A DNA stretch of 64,000 bases from Bos javanicus (taxonomy: Eukaryota; Chordata; Mammalia; Artiodactyla; Bovidae), in the NCBI RefSeq assembly GCF_032452875.1, contig NC_083869.1, positions 118,550,001 to 118,614,000 on the forward strand, given 5' to 3'. Under the pieces are notes generated by a model. That model was not told where the DNA came from, did not search any database, and worked only from the letters and a program-made list of their open reading frames with translations. Shown one piece after another: positions 53,549 through 64,000 of the stretch (its first letter is position 1; each line of letters begins with the position of its first letter). The position numbers were made by a program, and so were the translations under genes.

Positions 53549-54130
53549 CTCTTCCTAACATCACCGTTTCCTGGCCCGTTAGCCCCTCCACCCACTGCTG
53601 CATTTCTGTCTTTGCCTTTACAGCAAAATGCTCCAGAGAGGTCTCTGTTCACTCTCTCCACTTCCTCTTCTCCCTTCTCTCTTGAACCAGTGTAGCAGGG
53701 CTCTTAGTCCCACCACTCACCAACATGGCTCATTGTTGGGGTCATGAGCCAACTTTTATGTTGCTGAATCCAATGGTCAACCTTCATCCTTAATCTAACT
53801 GAAACTTCTGGCACAACCTGCCACTCCCTCCTTATTACACTTGCTCTTGGCTTCAGAGACTTGACTCTCTCCTGGACTTCCTCCAGGACTGCTTTCTCCC
53901 TATCTCTTGCTGGTTTCTCCACATCTCCCTGGCCTCTAAGTGAGGACATGGCCCAGGGTTCGATTCTTGGATTTCATTCCTTTCCTAACTATTCCTCAGA
54001 GATCTCACCCAGCCTCACAGCTTTCGATACCATCTCTGAGAGGATGATTCTCAAACACATCACCTAGCCAAATGTCTCACCTGAGCTTATTTGAATATAT
54101 GTGGGTATGTATGTATGCATGTGTGTGTGT
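53549..54130. other. unassigned, probable old repeat
   Basis: Pyrimidine-rich sequence that, with 54431-54640, resembles one old mammalian repeat split by SINEs. I cannot name it. Confidence 0.35.
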
Positions 54131-54430
54131 AGTCACTCAGTCATGTCTGACTCTGTGAGACCCCATGGACTGTAGCCCACCAAGCTCCTCTGTCTGAGCT
54201 CCAGGAGGAGATGTTAAACAGGCAGAGGCTTCCCCGATGGCTCAAGTGGTAAAGAATCTGGCTGCCATGCAGAAAATGTGAGTTCAATCCCTGGGTCAGG
54301 AAGATCCCCTGCAGGAGGAAATGGCAACCCACTCCAGTATTCTGGCCTGGGAAATCCCATGGACAGAGGAGCCTGTCAGGGTACAGTTCATGGCATCTCA
54401 AAGAGTCAGACACTGCTGAGTGAGTGAGCA
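54131..54430. mobile_element. antisense Bov-A fragment plus sense Bov-tA
   Basis: 54131-54200 is the antisense start of a Bov-A unit. 54222-54430 is a full Bov-tA in sense orientation (GCAGAGGCTTCCCCGATGGC to CAGACACTGCTGAGTGAGTG). They form a short inverted pair. Confidence 0.85.
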
Positions 54431-54639
54431 TGCCTGGAGCTAGAATGATCCTTTAAAGGGTGAGTTGGATGCTGTCACTCCCTTGCTTAAAATTCTCCAG
54501 TCCTTGCTAGTTTGCTCAGGGTAAAAGCCAAGGTCATCAAACCAGTCTGTAGCGTCCTCTCCCTGAACTTCCATGACAGTCCTGGATTCATTCTAAGATC
54601 TGCTTGTGCTGTAAGAAATTTTGCAGAATTGGAAACCAA

Positions 54640-55345
54640 TGATCAGATACTAGTTCAAGTTCCCACAGAGCAGGTGAAGGAAGTCCCCACAAAAATGCCT
54701 CTTTGTCATTAAAATTATTTTGAGCTGAAGGCAATTAAGAAAGAGCAAACACAGGAAAAGCTCTCTCTACCCTCTGCTTTTCTGCCTAAACGCATGCTAA
54801 GTTGTTCAGTCACATCCAACTCTGTTCGACCTTATGGACTGTAACCTGCCAGGCCCCTCTATCAGTGGACTTCTCCAGGCAAGGATACTGGAGTTGGTTG
54901 TCATTTCCTCCTCCAGGGGATCTTCCCGATCCAAGGTTCGAACCTGTGTCTCTTGGGTCTCTTGCATTGGCAGGCAGATTCTTTACCACTAGTGCCAGCT
55001 GGGAAATCCCTTTCTGCCTAAAGATAGAATATAAATTATCCCTGGGCTGGCCACAGACTGTTAGCAGCCCCAGTGGAATCTGCAAGCAAGCTTTACGCCG
55101 TCAGCTTCCTCCCATGTATTTATTTACCTTATTGCCGTTTGTCACCCTAGGAAACCTAAACCTGCTTTCCCCTGTCCTCTCATTTCTCTGCAGGTTTTTG
55201 ATCTTTGTTGAAGATGATAATAAGCCAGGGTTGTAAGCCTCCACTTTGAGTTACTTTTTCTGGCGGTTTCTCCCACATCCTACTCGAGTTAATAAACCAG
55301 CTTTCTCTTGTTAATCTGTCTTTTTATTAGATTCCCCCATTGCAA
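54640..55345 (+). mobile_element. probable ERV LTR split by a SINE
   Basis: Outside the SINE the sequence ends with GAGTTAATAAACCAGCTTTC and TCTTGTTAATCTGTCTTTTT, typical of an R/U5 region with poly(A) signal. It is non-coding. The SINE (54791-55009) interrupts it at TTTCTGCCTAAA, which is present on both sides. Confidence 0.45.
54791..55009 (-). mobile_element. Bov-tA SINE with TSD
   Basis: Antisense Bov-tA flanked by TTCTGCCTAAA before (ending 54790) and after (near 55011-55021). Confidence 0.9.
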
Positions 55346-56880
55346 GCTTAAGATGAGTAGAGCTAAGATTTTGTGTCCCCTCTGAGGACCAGGAGCAGGT
55401 CATTTCTTTGAGAAGTGGACTAGGACACACACATGATGGAGGGACTGCAGAGGGGAGGGAAAGACAGAACAAACGGCCTGTTTATGAAGTAGGGACATCA
55501 GTGGCTCTGTCTCTGACAGAACTCCCTGAGGAACTATGGCCCACGCCGCTGAACCAGCTCATGAAGGGAGGAGGTGGCAGCTCCATGGGCTGACTCCTGT
55601 TCTCCACTCACTGATTGCTCCCAGGGACAATAACAGCTCGGAATTTCCAAGGTTTGCTGCCTGCAGCCCAGCCAGCTCCCACAGTGTCGCAGAAATCCCT
55701 CAGCTAGACAAGGGAGAGGCCAGGCACTTGGGGAGGAAGCTGTGAGATGCTGGACCGTCTTCCTCAGCCTCCATCAGGGAGGAAGAGGGACTCACAGGTC
55801 GGCTGTGAGCCCACACCAGCCTCTGATGGTTGAAGACCATGACATCAAACATCTGAAAACTTGACTTAAATGCTATTCCTGGCCCTTTCCTTTCAAATAT
55901 TCCTCTTGCCCCATATTTTCTTCTCTTTCTGTTTCTGTCCTCTAGGTCTTTTATTCTGGCCTTCGTCCCTGGGTCTGACACTTGCTTTGGCACTAAGGCC
56001 CCGCGGTAGAGACCAATGTGACCAGCAGACCAGTGAAGGGGGAGCTGGTGAGGTGGTCTCAGAGAGGAGGCAGATAGACAGATGGCGGAGGGTCTGGGAG
56101 GCTGTTTTAGGGCTTTGCTTGAATGTGAAATTGATGGACTGTGTTGGATGATTTTAAGTTGAAATTTTCATGTTCTGTATCATATTCACAGGAAGTAAAT
56201 TTTCCTTTCACCTTCAGAATCTCTTCTGTCTCTCCCTCTTACATTTCTCATTTCTTCTTTCTCTCAATTTCTTTCCGTCTCTCCCTTCCCAGGGTAGTTC
56301 ACTCCATCCCAGTTCCTCCCCGCCTCCCTTCAACCTCAGCCTCTCTGCTCATTGAACTTTCTTCTGCTAAGTGCCCTGTAAGCCCTCTGGCTTCTCCCTT
56401 GGTCTGGATCCCTCCCAGTCATCACTGCTCTTCTCTGCTAGTATTTACCATTCAGAGGCTTTGAGCCATGCTGCTTGCCAGCTTATGCAACAGTGAGCCT
56501 TCTGAAATATGACTCTGTCTCTGACATTTTGGATCAAAGCTATCCTACCAGAAAAAAAAAAATCCAGATATAAATTCCTGATGTCAAATGCATTCAGCAT
56601 CTTAGGCAGTTTGCGAGTTCGGGTCACGTTGTTGGTGTGACCCTGGGATCACAACACAGGGGAAAGGCATCAGCATCTGTGAGGAGTCCAGGGGGCCATG
56701 AGTTGTCTGATGACATCACACCTAGCCTATCCCAGGCCCTGCACCAAGAAGAAGCCTGCTTCTTGCAGAAATTGCTCTAGGCAGAGGAAGGACCAGAGAC
56801 TACAGTCTTTGATCCCTCCAAGTTGGGAAAATTGCACACTGAAATTAAGAAGCATTTTTCCATCTCCCAGGAAGTAAGGT
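55346..56880. other. unassigned intergenic sequence
   Basis: Moderately GC-rich, pyrimidine-rich from 56200 to 56450. ORFs at 55700-55993 (-), 55870-56151 (+) and 56141-56464 (+) show no recognised domain. I see no named repeat. Confidence 0.4.
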
Positions 56881-57098
56881 CATGCTCAGTCACTACAGTC
56901 ATGTCTGACTCTTTGCGACCTCATGGACTGTAGCCCACCAGCCTCCTCTGTCCATGGGATTCTCCGGGCAAGAATACTGGAGTGGGTTGCCATGCCCTTC
57001 TCCAGGGGATCTTCCAGACCCAGAGATTGAACACACGTCTCCTGTGTCTCCTACATTACAGGCAGATTCTTTACCCACTGAGCCACCTGGGAAGCCTG
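56881..57098 (-). mobile_element. Bov-tA SINE
   Basis: Antisense Bov-tA from ATGCTCAGTCACTACAGTCA to GAGCCACCTGGGAAGCC. Confidence 0.92.
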
Positions 57099-57169
57099 TA
57101 AGTAAGATCTGAACATACTTCCGGACCATGCTTGTCCTCTGGTCCGGGGAAACCTACTTTCAAGGTCAC

Positions 57170-57780
57170 TGAGGTAGGCAGAATTTTGGCCCCTATAACT
57201 TTCACACTCTGGTGTCACAACCTCAATTATTTTGCCTTACATGACAAAAGGGAATTTGTAGATGTACTCAAGGCTATTAATCAACTGCTCTTAAAATAGG
57301 GAGATAAGCTGGATTGTCCAGGTGGACCCAATGTGACCACATTAGCCCTTGAAAACAAAAGAAGAAGTCAGAGATATTTGGAATTTAAGAAGGACTCAAC
57401 ACATCAACACCACTCAACATCACTGTTGGCTTTGAGGACAGAAGAAGGGCCACAAGTCAAGGGATGCAGGCAGCTTCTGGAAGTTGAGAAGCTCCTCCAG
57501 CTGATGACCAATGAGGACATGGGGACCTCAGTCTTGCAACCACAAGGAAGTGCATTCTGCCCACAACCTGAATGAACCTGGAAGCAGATTCTTCCCAGAG
57601 CCTCCCAGTAGGAACACAGCTGGCCAATACCCTAATTTCAGTCTTAAGAGACCCTCAGAAGAGGTCCCTGTTGAGCCTAGCTGAGATTTCTGACCAACAG
57701 AACTTTGAGATAAAAACATTCATTGTTTTAAGCCACTCGATGTGTGGCGGTTTGTTGCAGCAGCACTGGGAGACTAACAG
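57170..57780 (+). mobile_element. MaLR/MLT1-like LTR
   Basis: Old LTR-type repeat in sense orientation: AGAATTTTGGCCCCTATAAC, AAGAAGTCAGAGATATTTGG, TTTTAAGCCACTCGATGTGT, ending GGGAGACTAACAG. Confidence 0.55.
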
Positions 57781-57820
57781 GTCCCCTCTGCTTAGACCAC
57801 TGTAAGCTGGAGCTATCTGC

Positions 57821-57906
57821 CTGACCTCTGCAGTTGTGTTCCTTCTGGCCTGACCTCTGCAGTTGTGTTCCTTCTGGCCTGACCTCTGCAGTTGTGTTCC
57901 TTCTGG
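57821..57906. repeat. 3 x 29-bp minisatellite
   Basis: Three essentially identical copies of a unit beginning CTGACCTCTGCAGTTGTGTT and ending CCTTCTGGC. It lies just after the MaLR-like repeat. Confidence 0.95.
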
Positions 57907-58087
57907 AGAGGTCTTTCTTTGCCAACTGTAGATTGGGTCAACACTGCCCCCGAGCTCAACAGGAAAATCCTCTCCCATTTACTCTTGGAGACTTGACCAA
58001 GATATTCTTCTACTTCGCCCTTCCTTACAGTAATATGTGTGAGGATAATATAAACTTCCCATCAGTTCTAGATGTTATTGAGACCAG

Positions 58088-58380
58088 AGACATGATGTCT
58101 TAATCAGGGTTCTCCAGAGAAATAGAACAGAGGCTGTGTGTGTGTGTGTGAGTGTGTGCGTGTGCAGAGAGAAAGAATTTATTTCAAGGAATTACTGATG
58201 TAATTATGGAGCTGGCAAGTCCAAAATCTGCAGGGTGAGCAGGAGGCTGGGGACCCAGGGAAAAGCCAATGCTGTGGTTCAAGTTCAGAGGTCATCTTCA
58301 GGCAGAACTTCTTCCTGCTTGAGAGAGGCCAGTCTTTTGTGTTATTCGGGCCTTCAGTTGATTGGATGAGGCCCACTCAC
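58088..58380 (-). repeat. old mammalian interspersed repeat with (TG)n
   Basis: CAGGGTTCTCCAGAGAAATA, a (TG)n stretch at 58135-58164, then AGCTGGCAAGTCCAAAATCT and CAGTTGATTGGATGAGGCCC. This is a familiar ancient mammalian repeat whose family I do not name. Orientation is a guess. Confidence 0.5.
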
Positions 58381-58405
58381 ACCATAGGTCACACTGTGCA
58401 GCCAT

Positions 58406-58752
58406 GTTGGACAAATAGCTGAGGAAAGAAGAGAAGCAAAAGCAAAGGAGAAAGGGAAAGTTACACCCAACTAAACGCAGGGTTCCAGAGAATAGCAAGG
58501 AGAGAAAAGAAGGCCTCCTTCAATGAACAATGCTAAAAAATAGAGAAAAACAACCGAATAGACTAGAGATCTCTTCAAAGAAATTGTAGATATCAAAGGA
58601 GCATTTCATCCAAAGATGGGCATCACTGATTCAATGGGCATGAACTTGGGCAAACTCCAGGAGATGGTGAGGGACGGGGAGGCCTGATGTGCTGCGGTCC
58701 GTGGGGTCACACAGAGTCGGACACGACTTGGTGACTGAACAACAACAAAATG
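58406..58752 (+). mobile_element. BovB LINE, internally deleted
   Basis: Mid-element linker sequence (GAGAAGCAAAAGCAAAGGAG to CCAAAGATGGGCATCA) joins directly to the 3' tail near 58620 and ends GTGACTGAACAACAACAAAA. RT and most of the C terminus are missing. Confidence 0.88.
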
Positions 58753-59257
58753 TAGCTGTATTACCTGTTCCTTAGAATGAGATGGATCCATATGTGTGGA
58801 CATGGGAATTGTGCTAAGATACATCATTAAGCAACGAAGGCAGAGTGCACAGCAGGGCTATTGTATAATCCAATTTGTGGTGTTTAAAGAATTCACGTGT
58901 ATTAAGTTCTACATAACCACTGTGGAAGAACTTTTTTTACTTTACACACTTCTGCAATTCTCATTTTTAACTGCATGAATGTAAAACTTTTGTTTTTTAA
59001 AGTTTATTTTTTAATGAGAAAAACGATGTGACAGATATTAAAATGGAGTGATATTATGTGGAAAAGGTTACACAACAGGATGTATATGATAATCGTATTT
59101 CTTCATGCATCTGTAATTATTTCCAAATGTATCTATGTGCATTAAAAAAAATCTGGAAGAATTTGGCCAAAATGTTAATTATAAAAATCCCCAGTAGATA
59201 CTATTTTTACATTTGTTTCTTCGAAGTTCCTATTGTTCTACAAAGGATGTTTCAAAC
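58753..59257. other. unassigned AT-rich sequence
   Basis: No gene or nameable repeat recognised. Confidence 0.4.
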
Positions 59258-59450
59258 TTAGTAGTATTGACATTTGGGGCAAGACAATTCTTTATTGTGG
59301 GGGCTGTCTTGTGTCTTATAGGATGTTTAGCAGCATTACTGGCCTCTACCCACTAGATGCCAATAGCACCCACCAGCTGTGACAAACAAAAGGTCTCCAG
59401 ACATTGCTCAGTGTCCCCTGGGGAGAAAAATTATATCCCCACCGACCCAC
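59258..59450 (+). mobile_element. MER5A-like hAT-Charlie element
   Basis: AGTATTGACATTTGGGGCAA, TTATAGGATGTTTAGCAGCA, CTACCCACTAGATGCCAATA and CCAGACATTGCTCAGTGTCC are MER5A landmarks. It is non-autonomous and ancient. Confidence 0.85.
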
Positions 59451-59625
59451 ACCCCCACTGTAAATCACAGTAAACATGATTTATGTATGTAATTAAATGG
59501 TTAAATATGTATAGATTGGACAGAAACATAGATAATAGACAAATGGATAAAATGAGAGAGGAAGAGATGGATATATACAAGACATGCAGGGTAACCACAG
59601 GGAGGCAGAAAAAAAGCTCTTGGAA

Positions 59626-59830
59626 GTGTGTTAGTCACTCAGTCGTGTCCAACTCTTTGTGGCTCCATGGACTGTAGCCCCCCTGGCTCCTCTGTCTATG
59701 GAATTCTCCAGACAGGAATACTGGAATGAGTTGCCGTTCCCTTCTCCAGGGGATCTTCCCAATCTAGGGATTGAACACAGGTCTCCTGTATTGCAGGCAG
59801 ATTCTTTACCATCTGAACCACCAGGCAAGC
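59626..59830 (-). mobile_element. Bov-tA SINE
   Basis: Antisense Bov-tA from GTGTTAGTCACTCAGTCGTG to GAACCACCAGGCAAGCC. Confidence 0.92.
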
Positions 59831-60266
59831 CCAAGAAGCTCTTAGTGAGCAGCTAATGAGATCACTCCACAGAGATTTTCTTCTGACCTTTTTCCAGGTT
59901 CCTTTCAGAGGGAAACAAAGATAGTGACTGTCCCCATATTCACCAGAAGGTACTTATCCAAATGAGTGAGTGGCCACAATACCATTCTTTGAAGGCTCTG
60001 CCTATATGCTAATGATATTGTCAATGTAAAAATATTTTTGATACTCCTCTTTGGAGTTTATCTTCAGAATAGATAGCATGAACTTTTGAATAACTTCTGA
60101 GGGGGTTAATATTTCTTCTTGCTTTCTTCTTTTAAGTGAAATTGCTTATGAGAAATAAGCAAATGTCATTTTCATTCAAGTGTGATGAGTAAATTACATA
60201 ATCAGATTAAATGCTTCTGTGTGAAAATAAGCTGTGAGAATAGTTTTACATAGATGTCTGTTGTTA
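59831..60266. other. unassigned intergenic sequence
   Basis: No feature recognised between the SINE and the LTR-like repeat. Confidence 0.4.
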
Positions 60267-60839
60267 TTATGAATTGAATGGTGTCCCCAAAAAAGGTATG
60301 TTGAAGCCTTAATCCTCAGTATCTCAGATGGTGACTCTACTTGGAAATAGGGTCATTGTAAGTTAAAGTGAGGTCATACACTAGTAGAGTGGGTTTTTAA
60401 TCCAGTCTTACTGGTGTTTTTGTAAGAGAAGAGAGCATCTTGTGAACACAAAAACACTCAGAAAACAACATGAAGATGCACAGGGAGAGGACAGCAATGT
60501 GACTACAGTGACATATCTATAAGCCAAGGAATGTCAAGGGTTACCAGCAAACACCAGAAGCTAGAAGGATCCTCTCCTACAGTTGTCAGAGACAGCAAGG
60601 CCCGGCCAACATTTTTTTGGTCACAGCACGCGGCTTGCGCGATCTTAGTTTCCCGATCAAGGACTGAACCCAAGCCTTCAGCGGTGAGAATGTGGAGTCT
60701 TAGCCACTGGACCCCCAGGGAGTTTCCCCTGCCAACCTCTTGATTCAGACTCCTAAAACTGTGAGACAGTGAATTTCTGTTGTCTTAAGCCATCCAGTTC
60801 AGAGTTCTTTGTAACAGCAGCCCTAGGAAACGAATACAG
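60267..60839 (+). mobile_element. MaLR/MLT1-like LTR split by a CHR SINE
   Basis: GAATTGAATGGTGTCCCCAA, TATGTTGAAGCCTTAATCCT, CTAAAACTGTGAGACAGTGA and CAGCCCTAGGAAACGAATAC are sense landmarks of this old LTR. A CHR-type SINE interrupts it at 60610-60725. Confidence 0.65.
60610..60725 (-). mobile_element. CHR-type SINE
   Basis: Antisense: TTTTTTTGGTCACAGCACGC, CGATCTTAGTTTCCCGATCA, CTTAGCCACTGGACCCCCAG. Confidence 0.78.
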
Positions 60840-61380
60840 TTGACTATGCATCACCCTCTTTCTAACAACACCTAGTTTTCATTTGTGCATTCACCCCTTC
60901 TTCACACCAGCCATGTACTGCAGAGGAACTGATATGCCTCCGGTCATATCAAGTCAGACCCTGGGAGGCTTAGCCAATCAGCATCTTCCCTCCCCTCACC
61001 CGTAAGTCCCTGGTCCATGAACAGGTATCTTAAACTGGGTCAATCAGAATGACTCCCAGGATCCTCCCTTAGAGTGGTGGGACAGAGAGATCTCTGGAGA
61101 AGGAGGGAAACTGCTCGATGTGAAGCAGAAGACAGGAAACCTAAATTGCATCTGCAACAGTCATCTTCAGACGCAGCTGAGAGGGTTAGCAACAGAGCAG
61201 AGAACGCAAAGCCCCTGGGTCTTGGGAGAGATCTTTAAACTACAAGATCAGTCTGCCCTGAAACACTCTTATCTTGCAATTTAGAAGCGTCATAGTTTAA
61301 GCCACTGTGACTTGGATTTTGCATTACTCTCGACCCAAAGCTTCTAGCTGACAAGCTGGCATCGCAAGGCAGTACAAACT
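60840..61380. other. unassigned intergenic sequence
   Basis: No exon or nameable repeat recognised. Confidence 0.35.
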
Positions 61381-62150
61381 ACCTCAAGCCACCGAGGGGA
61401 GCTTTAAGAGAGACTTTTGGAAAGCTAGATACGAAAAGCACAGGGCTTGCATCAACATCCACAGAATCTAAAGATTGGAGGTTGTCGCTGAACTCCCCGC
61501 TGTGAGTCGTAGGAAGCTGGCAGCTTGCAAGAAGAGGCATAACCTGAGTGGGAATGGGAATGGCTATAACTTGGAGAGCCTGATGGGACAACAATGGGTG
61601 TGCATCTCCCAGAGGCCAGAGCTAGACTTGAGGAAGGGAGCTGGACCAGGTCTTCTTGAGAGTCTGCCCAGAGAACCACAGTGAAGTTCAGCAGGAGACT
61701 GAAACAGAAAGAGGAGGTCGGGGGGCACCTACTGATAATCAGTTGGCCAGCAGGGGGAGCCATTGCCCACTTCAAGGGAACTGCAGGTGCAAGACACCCA
61801 GCAAGGTTAGAATCCCTAAAAAGCAGCAACCACCCGAAAAGCAACCCCCCCACAAAAAATGCTCCCTGAGAAAACTTGTCATAGCAAATGACATCTCCAC
61901 CATGCAGAGACCGCCAGAGCCAAATTGCAAGGGAGCTAGTCAGGTCACGCCTTTCCTGCCCCTTTTGTCTCCTCCTCTACTGCAGCCCTGCAGAGACCAA
62001 CCAGAGCAAGTAGTAGAGGAGGAAAAAGATGGAGACAGAAAGACAAACAGTTAGGTCATCTTCCTGCTGGTGTCCAGACCACGGAAGACCTCAGCTAATG
62101 GCACAGGAAGGATTTAAGGACAATAAAGTATCAAATATGATGAGACTTTT
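61381..62150 (+). other. GC-rich unassigned block with ORF and AATAAA
   Basis: A 132-codon ORF (61656-62054, TAG stop) rich in Pro, Lys and Glu is followed by AATAAA near 62129, and an overlapping ORF lies at 61475-61684. No domain, splice pattern or repeat is recognised. It could be a transcribed non-coding locus, an unknown LTR or chance. Confidence 0.25.
61747..61760 (+). promoter_or_regulatory. CTCF-like motif
   Basis: CCAGCAGGGGGAGC matches the CTCF core except for A where C is preferred. It points away from the motif at 49204. Confidence 0.4.
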
Positions 62151-63429
62151 TTGACCTTTAAGAGGAGTGAGTCTTCTCTTGTGACTAAAAAGGCCTGGAA
62201 AATCTGTGGACCCTCCCTAGATCTTAACCCGTTCTAGTGAACACTCATGACCATACCCCTTGGATTTCACCCTGTGCAGGAAGGCCGTGTTGCCAATACC
62301 TGCAACTCTGGCTGAGGGCTTTTATCCAAGCCTTGAGCAAGGCAAACCAGATGTGCCACAGAACTCACGTATCTGGAAGCAGTCCTCAACCAGGGAGGAG
62401 CAGGGGGCTGTTGGTTAAGTACCAAGCCCCACAGCTGGCAGGGCTCTGTGATCCCTGGCCAGAAAAGTCACTCTTCACTGGCTCATTCCCTTTCCTGTCT
62501 CACCTCCTCACTCCTCCTACCTGTGTGTTCTGGGATGGTCTCCATATGAATAGCTTGCACTCAAATTCTGTCTCAGAGTCTGTTTCTAGGGAGAGGCAAA
62601 CCAAGAGACCAGAAAAAAGATAAGATGATCTCAAAGAGCAGGTTTGAGTTGTCATGAGGGGACAAAGTGGCACCTTGCCGCTTATCCAGTCAACACATCA
62701 GTCACACTGGTGTTCTGGATGTACTCATCGCTGAGCTTCCTGTCTAGAACCCGGGGATGGGAGGCCTTGGGGTTTTTCCATTCCCTTCTGCATGCTCATC
62801 AGATCTTGAAACTGAATCTAAATAGAGGCAGATACTCATCACACCACTCTTCTGACTTCTTCCTGCCTACTGAACCCTCCACTTCCTCTTACGCTGCCCT
62901 CGGAATGGGATGAATTGTACATGGGGTGGGGCTCACATGATGCACCGTTCATCAGGTTGGACTTGGTGACTGACCAGTGTCAGGGACACTAGCTCTGATC
63001 AGCCCTGACTTACTTTGCCTTTTTATTTTCCTATTAAAGTGTAATTTACTCACAGTAAAATGTAATCATTTTCGAGTTCTTTTACTTCTACCTTGCTTTC
63101 CAAATAAATTTTATTGTGGACTATAATTCAATGATTAGAAGAGCATAAAACACACATATCTGGGTGGATGAATTGTCATGAAGTGGACAATCATATAACA
63201 AATTATCCCACCATATACCACCACACTTATTGTTTTCAGCTTTCACATTTAGGACTGTGATCCATCTTAAACTAATTAATATATTGTGTGAGGTAAGGGT
63301 CAGGATTATTTTTTCCCCATTCAATTGATCCACATCATTTATTGACAAAAGTCTTTCTTTACTGACTTGCCAAGGAGCTTTGGCCATAAATCAAGAACCA
63401 TATATGTGAGGACAGTATTTTTTAAGTCC
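62151..63429. other. unassigned intergenic sequence
   Basis: No gene found. The 128-aa ORF at 62237-62623 has no recognised domain. Confidence 0.4.
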
Positions 63430-63590
63430 AATTTTATTTTTTTAATATTTTTATTATTTATTTATTTGGTTGCAGCAGTTTTTAGTTGCAGCATGAGAGA
63501 TCTTGGTTCCCTGACCAGGGATCAACCACCAGACCCCGGCACTGGGAAGACTGCATGAAGTCTTAGCCACTAGACCAGCAGGGAAGTCCA
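63430..63590 (-). mobile_element. CHR-type SINE
   Basis: Antisense: TTATTTATTTGGTTGCAGCA, GATCTTGGTTCCCTGACCAG, CTTAGCCACTAGACCAGCAG. Confidence 0.75.
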
Positions 63591-63736
63591 GGACAGTTTC
63601 TTGATTCTCTTTTCTATTCTGCCAATCTATGTGTCTATTCTTGCACCACCACCAAACTGTCTTAATTGTTGTAGCTTCATAGTAAGTCTTGAAATCAGGT
63701 AACATGTCTTCTTTGTTTTTATTCAGAATTTCCTTG

Positions 63737-63956
63737 CTTGTGTGCTAAGTCACTTCAGTCATATCCAACTCTGTGCAACCCTATGGACTTTAGCCAGCCA
63801 GGCTCCTCTGTCCATGGAATTCTCCAGGCAAGAATACTGGAATGGGTTGTCATTTCCTTTTCCAGGGGATCTTCCCAGCCTGGGATCAAACCCATGTCTC
63901 TTATGTCTCCTGCACTGGCAGGCAAGTTCTTTAGGACTAGTGCCACCTGGGAAGCC
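63737..63956 (-). mobile_element. Bov-tA SINE with 13-bp TSD
   Basis: Antisense Bov-tA flanked by exact CAGAATTTCCTTG at 63724-63736 and 63957-63969. The intact duplication marks a fairly recent insertion. Confidence 0.95.
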
Positions 63957-64000
63957 CAGAATTTCCTTGGCTGTTCTAAATTATTTTAATTTCCACACAA

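Noticed and set aside
57821..57906. CRISPR-like direct repeats
   Set aside because: The three 29-bp units are contiguous with no spacers, and the DNA is mammalian. It is a minisatellite.
39008..64000. HMG-box exon of the SP100-HMG isoform downstream
   Set aside because: No HMG-box-like sequence was seen in any frame after the SP100 stop.

Overview
The window is ruminant nuclear DNA, most likely from a bovid. BovB (RTE-clade) LINEs, Bov-tA and Bov-A2 SINEs, CHR-type tRNA-derived SINEs, ruminant L1 3' ends and a short mariner element of the cattle/sheep type occur throughout on both strands. No bacterial, viral or organellar gene is present. The exact species cannot be read from the sequence.

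The one clear host gene is the 3' half of SP100, on the + strand across roughly the first 39 kb. SP100 is the interferon-induced nuclear-body 'speckled protein' of the SP100/SP110/SP140 family. I can place a basic linker (4050-4103 and 16889-16936), a SAND domain in three exons (18195-18299, 21003-21145, 24054-24092), a PHD finger in two exons (30633-30748, 36255-36375), a bromodomain in three exons (36645-36716, 37230-37373, 38906-39007), the TAG stop at 39005-39007 and an AATAAA at 39180. All ten exons have AG/GT borders and join in one frame. The N-terminal HSR domain lies upstream of the window. Two further pieces look broken. An upstream exon at 3216-3301 needs two one-base shifts to match the family. 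A basic exon at 15014 runs into a stop where its donor should be. A form that skips the second piece stays in frame.

From 39.2 kb to the end I find no intact host gene. The stretch is mainly BovB and SINE insertions, one composite L1 (42.0-44.9 kb), four MaLR-like LTR copies across the whole window, a MER5A-like element and unassigned sequence. Four places are not explained by repeats: a CpG-rich, promoter-like segment (about 48.34-48.92 kb), a CTCF-like motif at 49204-49218, a degenerate C2H2-zinc-finger-like ORF (50345-50854), and a GC-rich block with a second CTCF-like motif and an ORF followed by AATAAA (61.4-62.15 kb).

The strongest structural oddity is a near-perfect 45-bp inverted repeat (one mismatch, 36-nt loop) inside a decayed Tigger transposon in an SP100 intron (24487-24612). 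Other structures worth a look are a head-to-head BovB pair at 46.6-48.0 kb, a BovB with an inverted 5' part at 31.1-33.8 kb, nested insertions with readable target-site duplications, and a 3 x 29-bp minisatellite at 57.8 kb. No wholly new coding system is visible. Assignments rest on my own reading and on remembered human SP100, BovB and repeat consensus sequences, with no database search.
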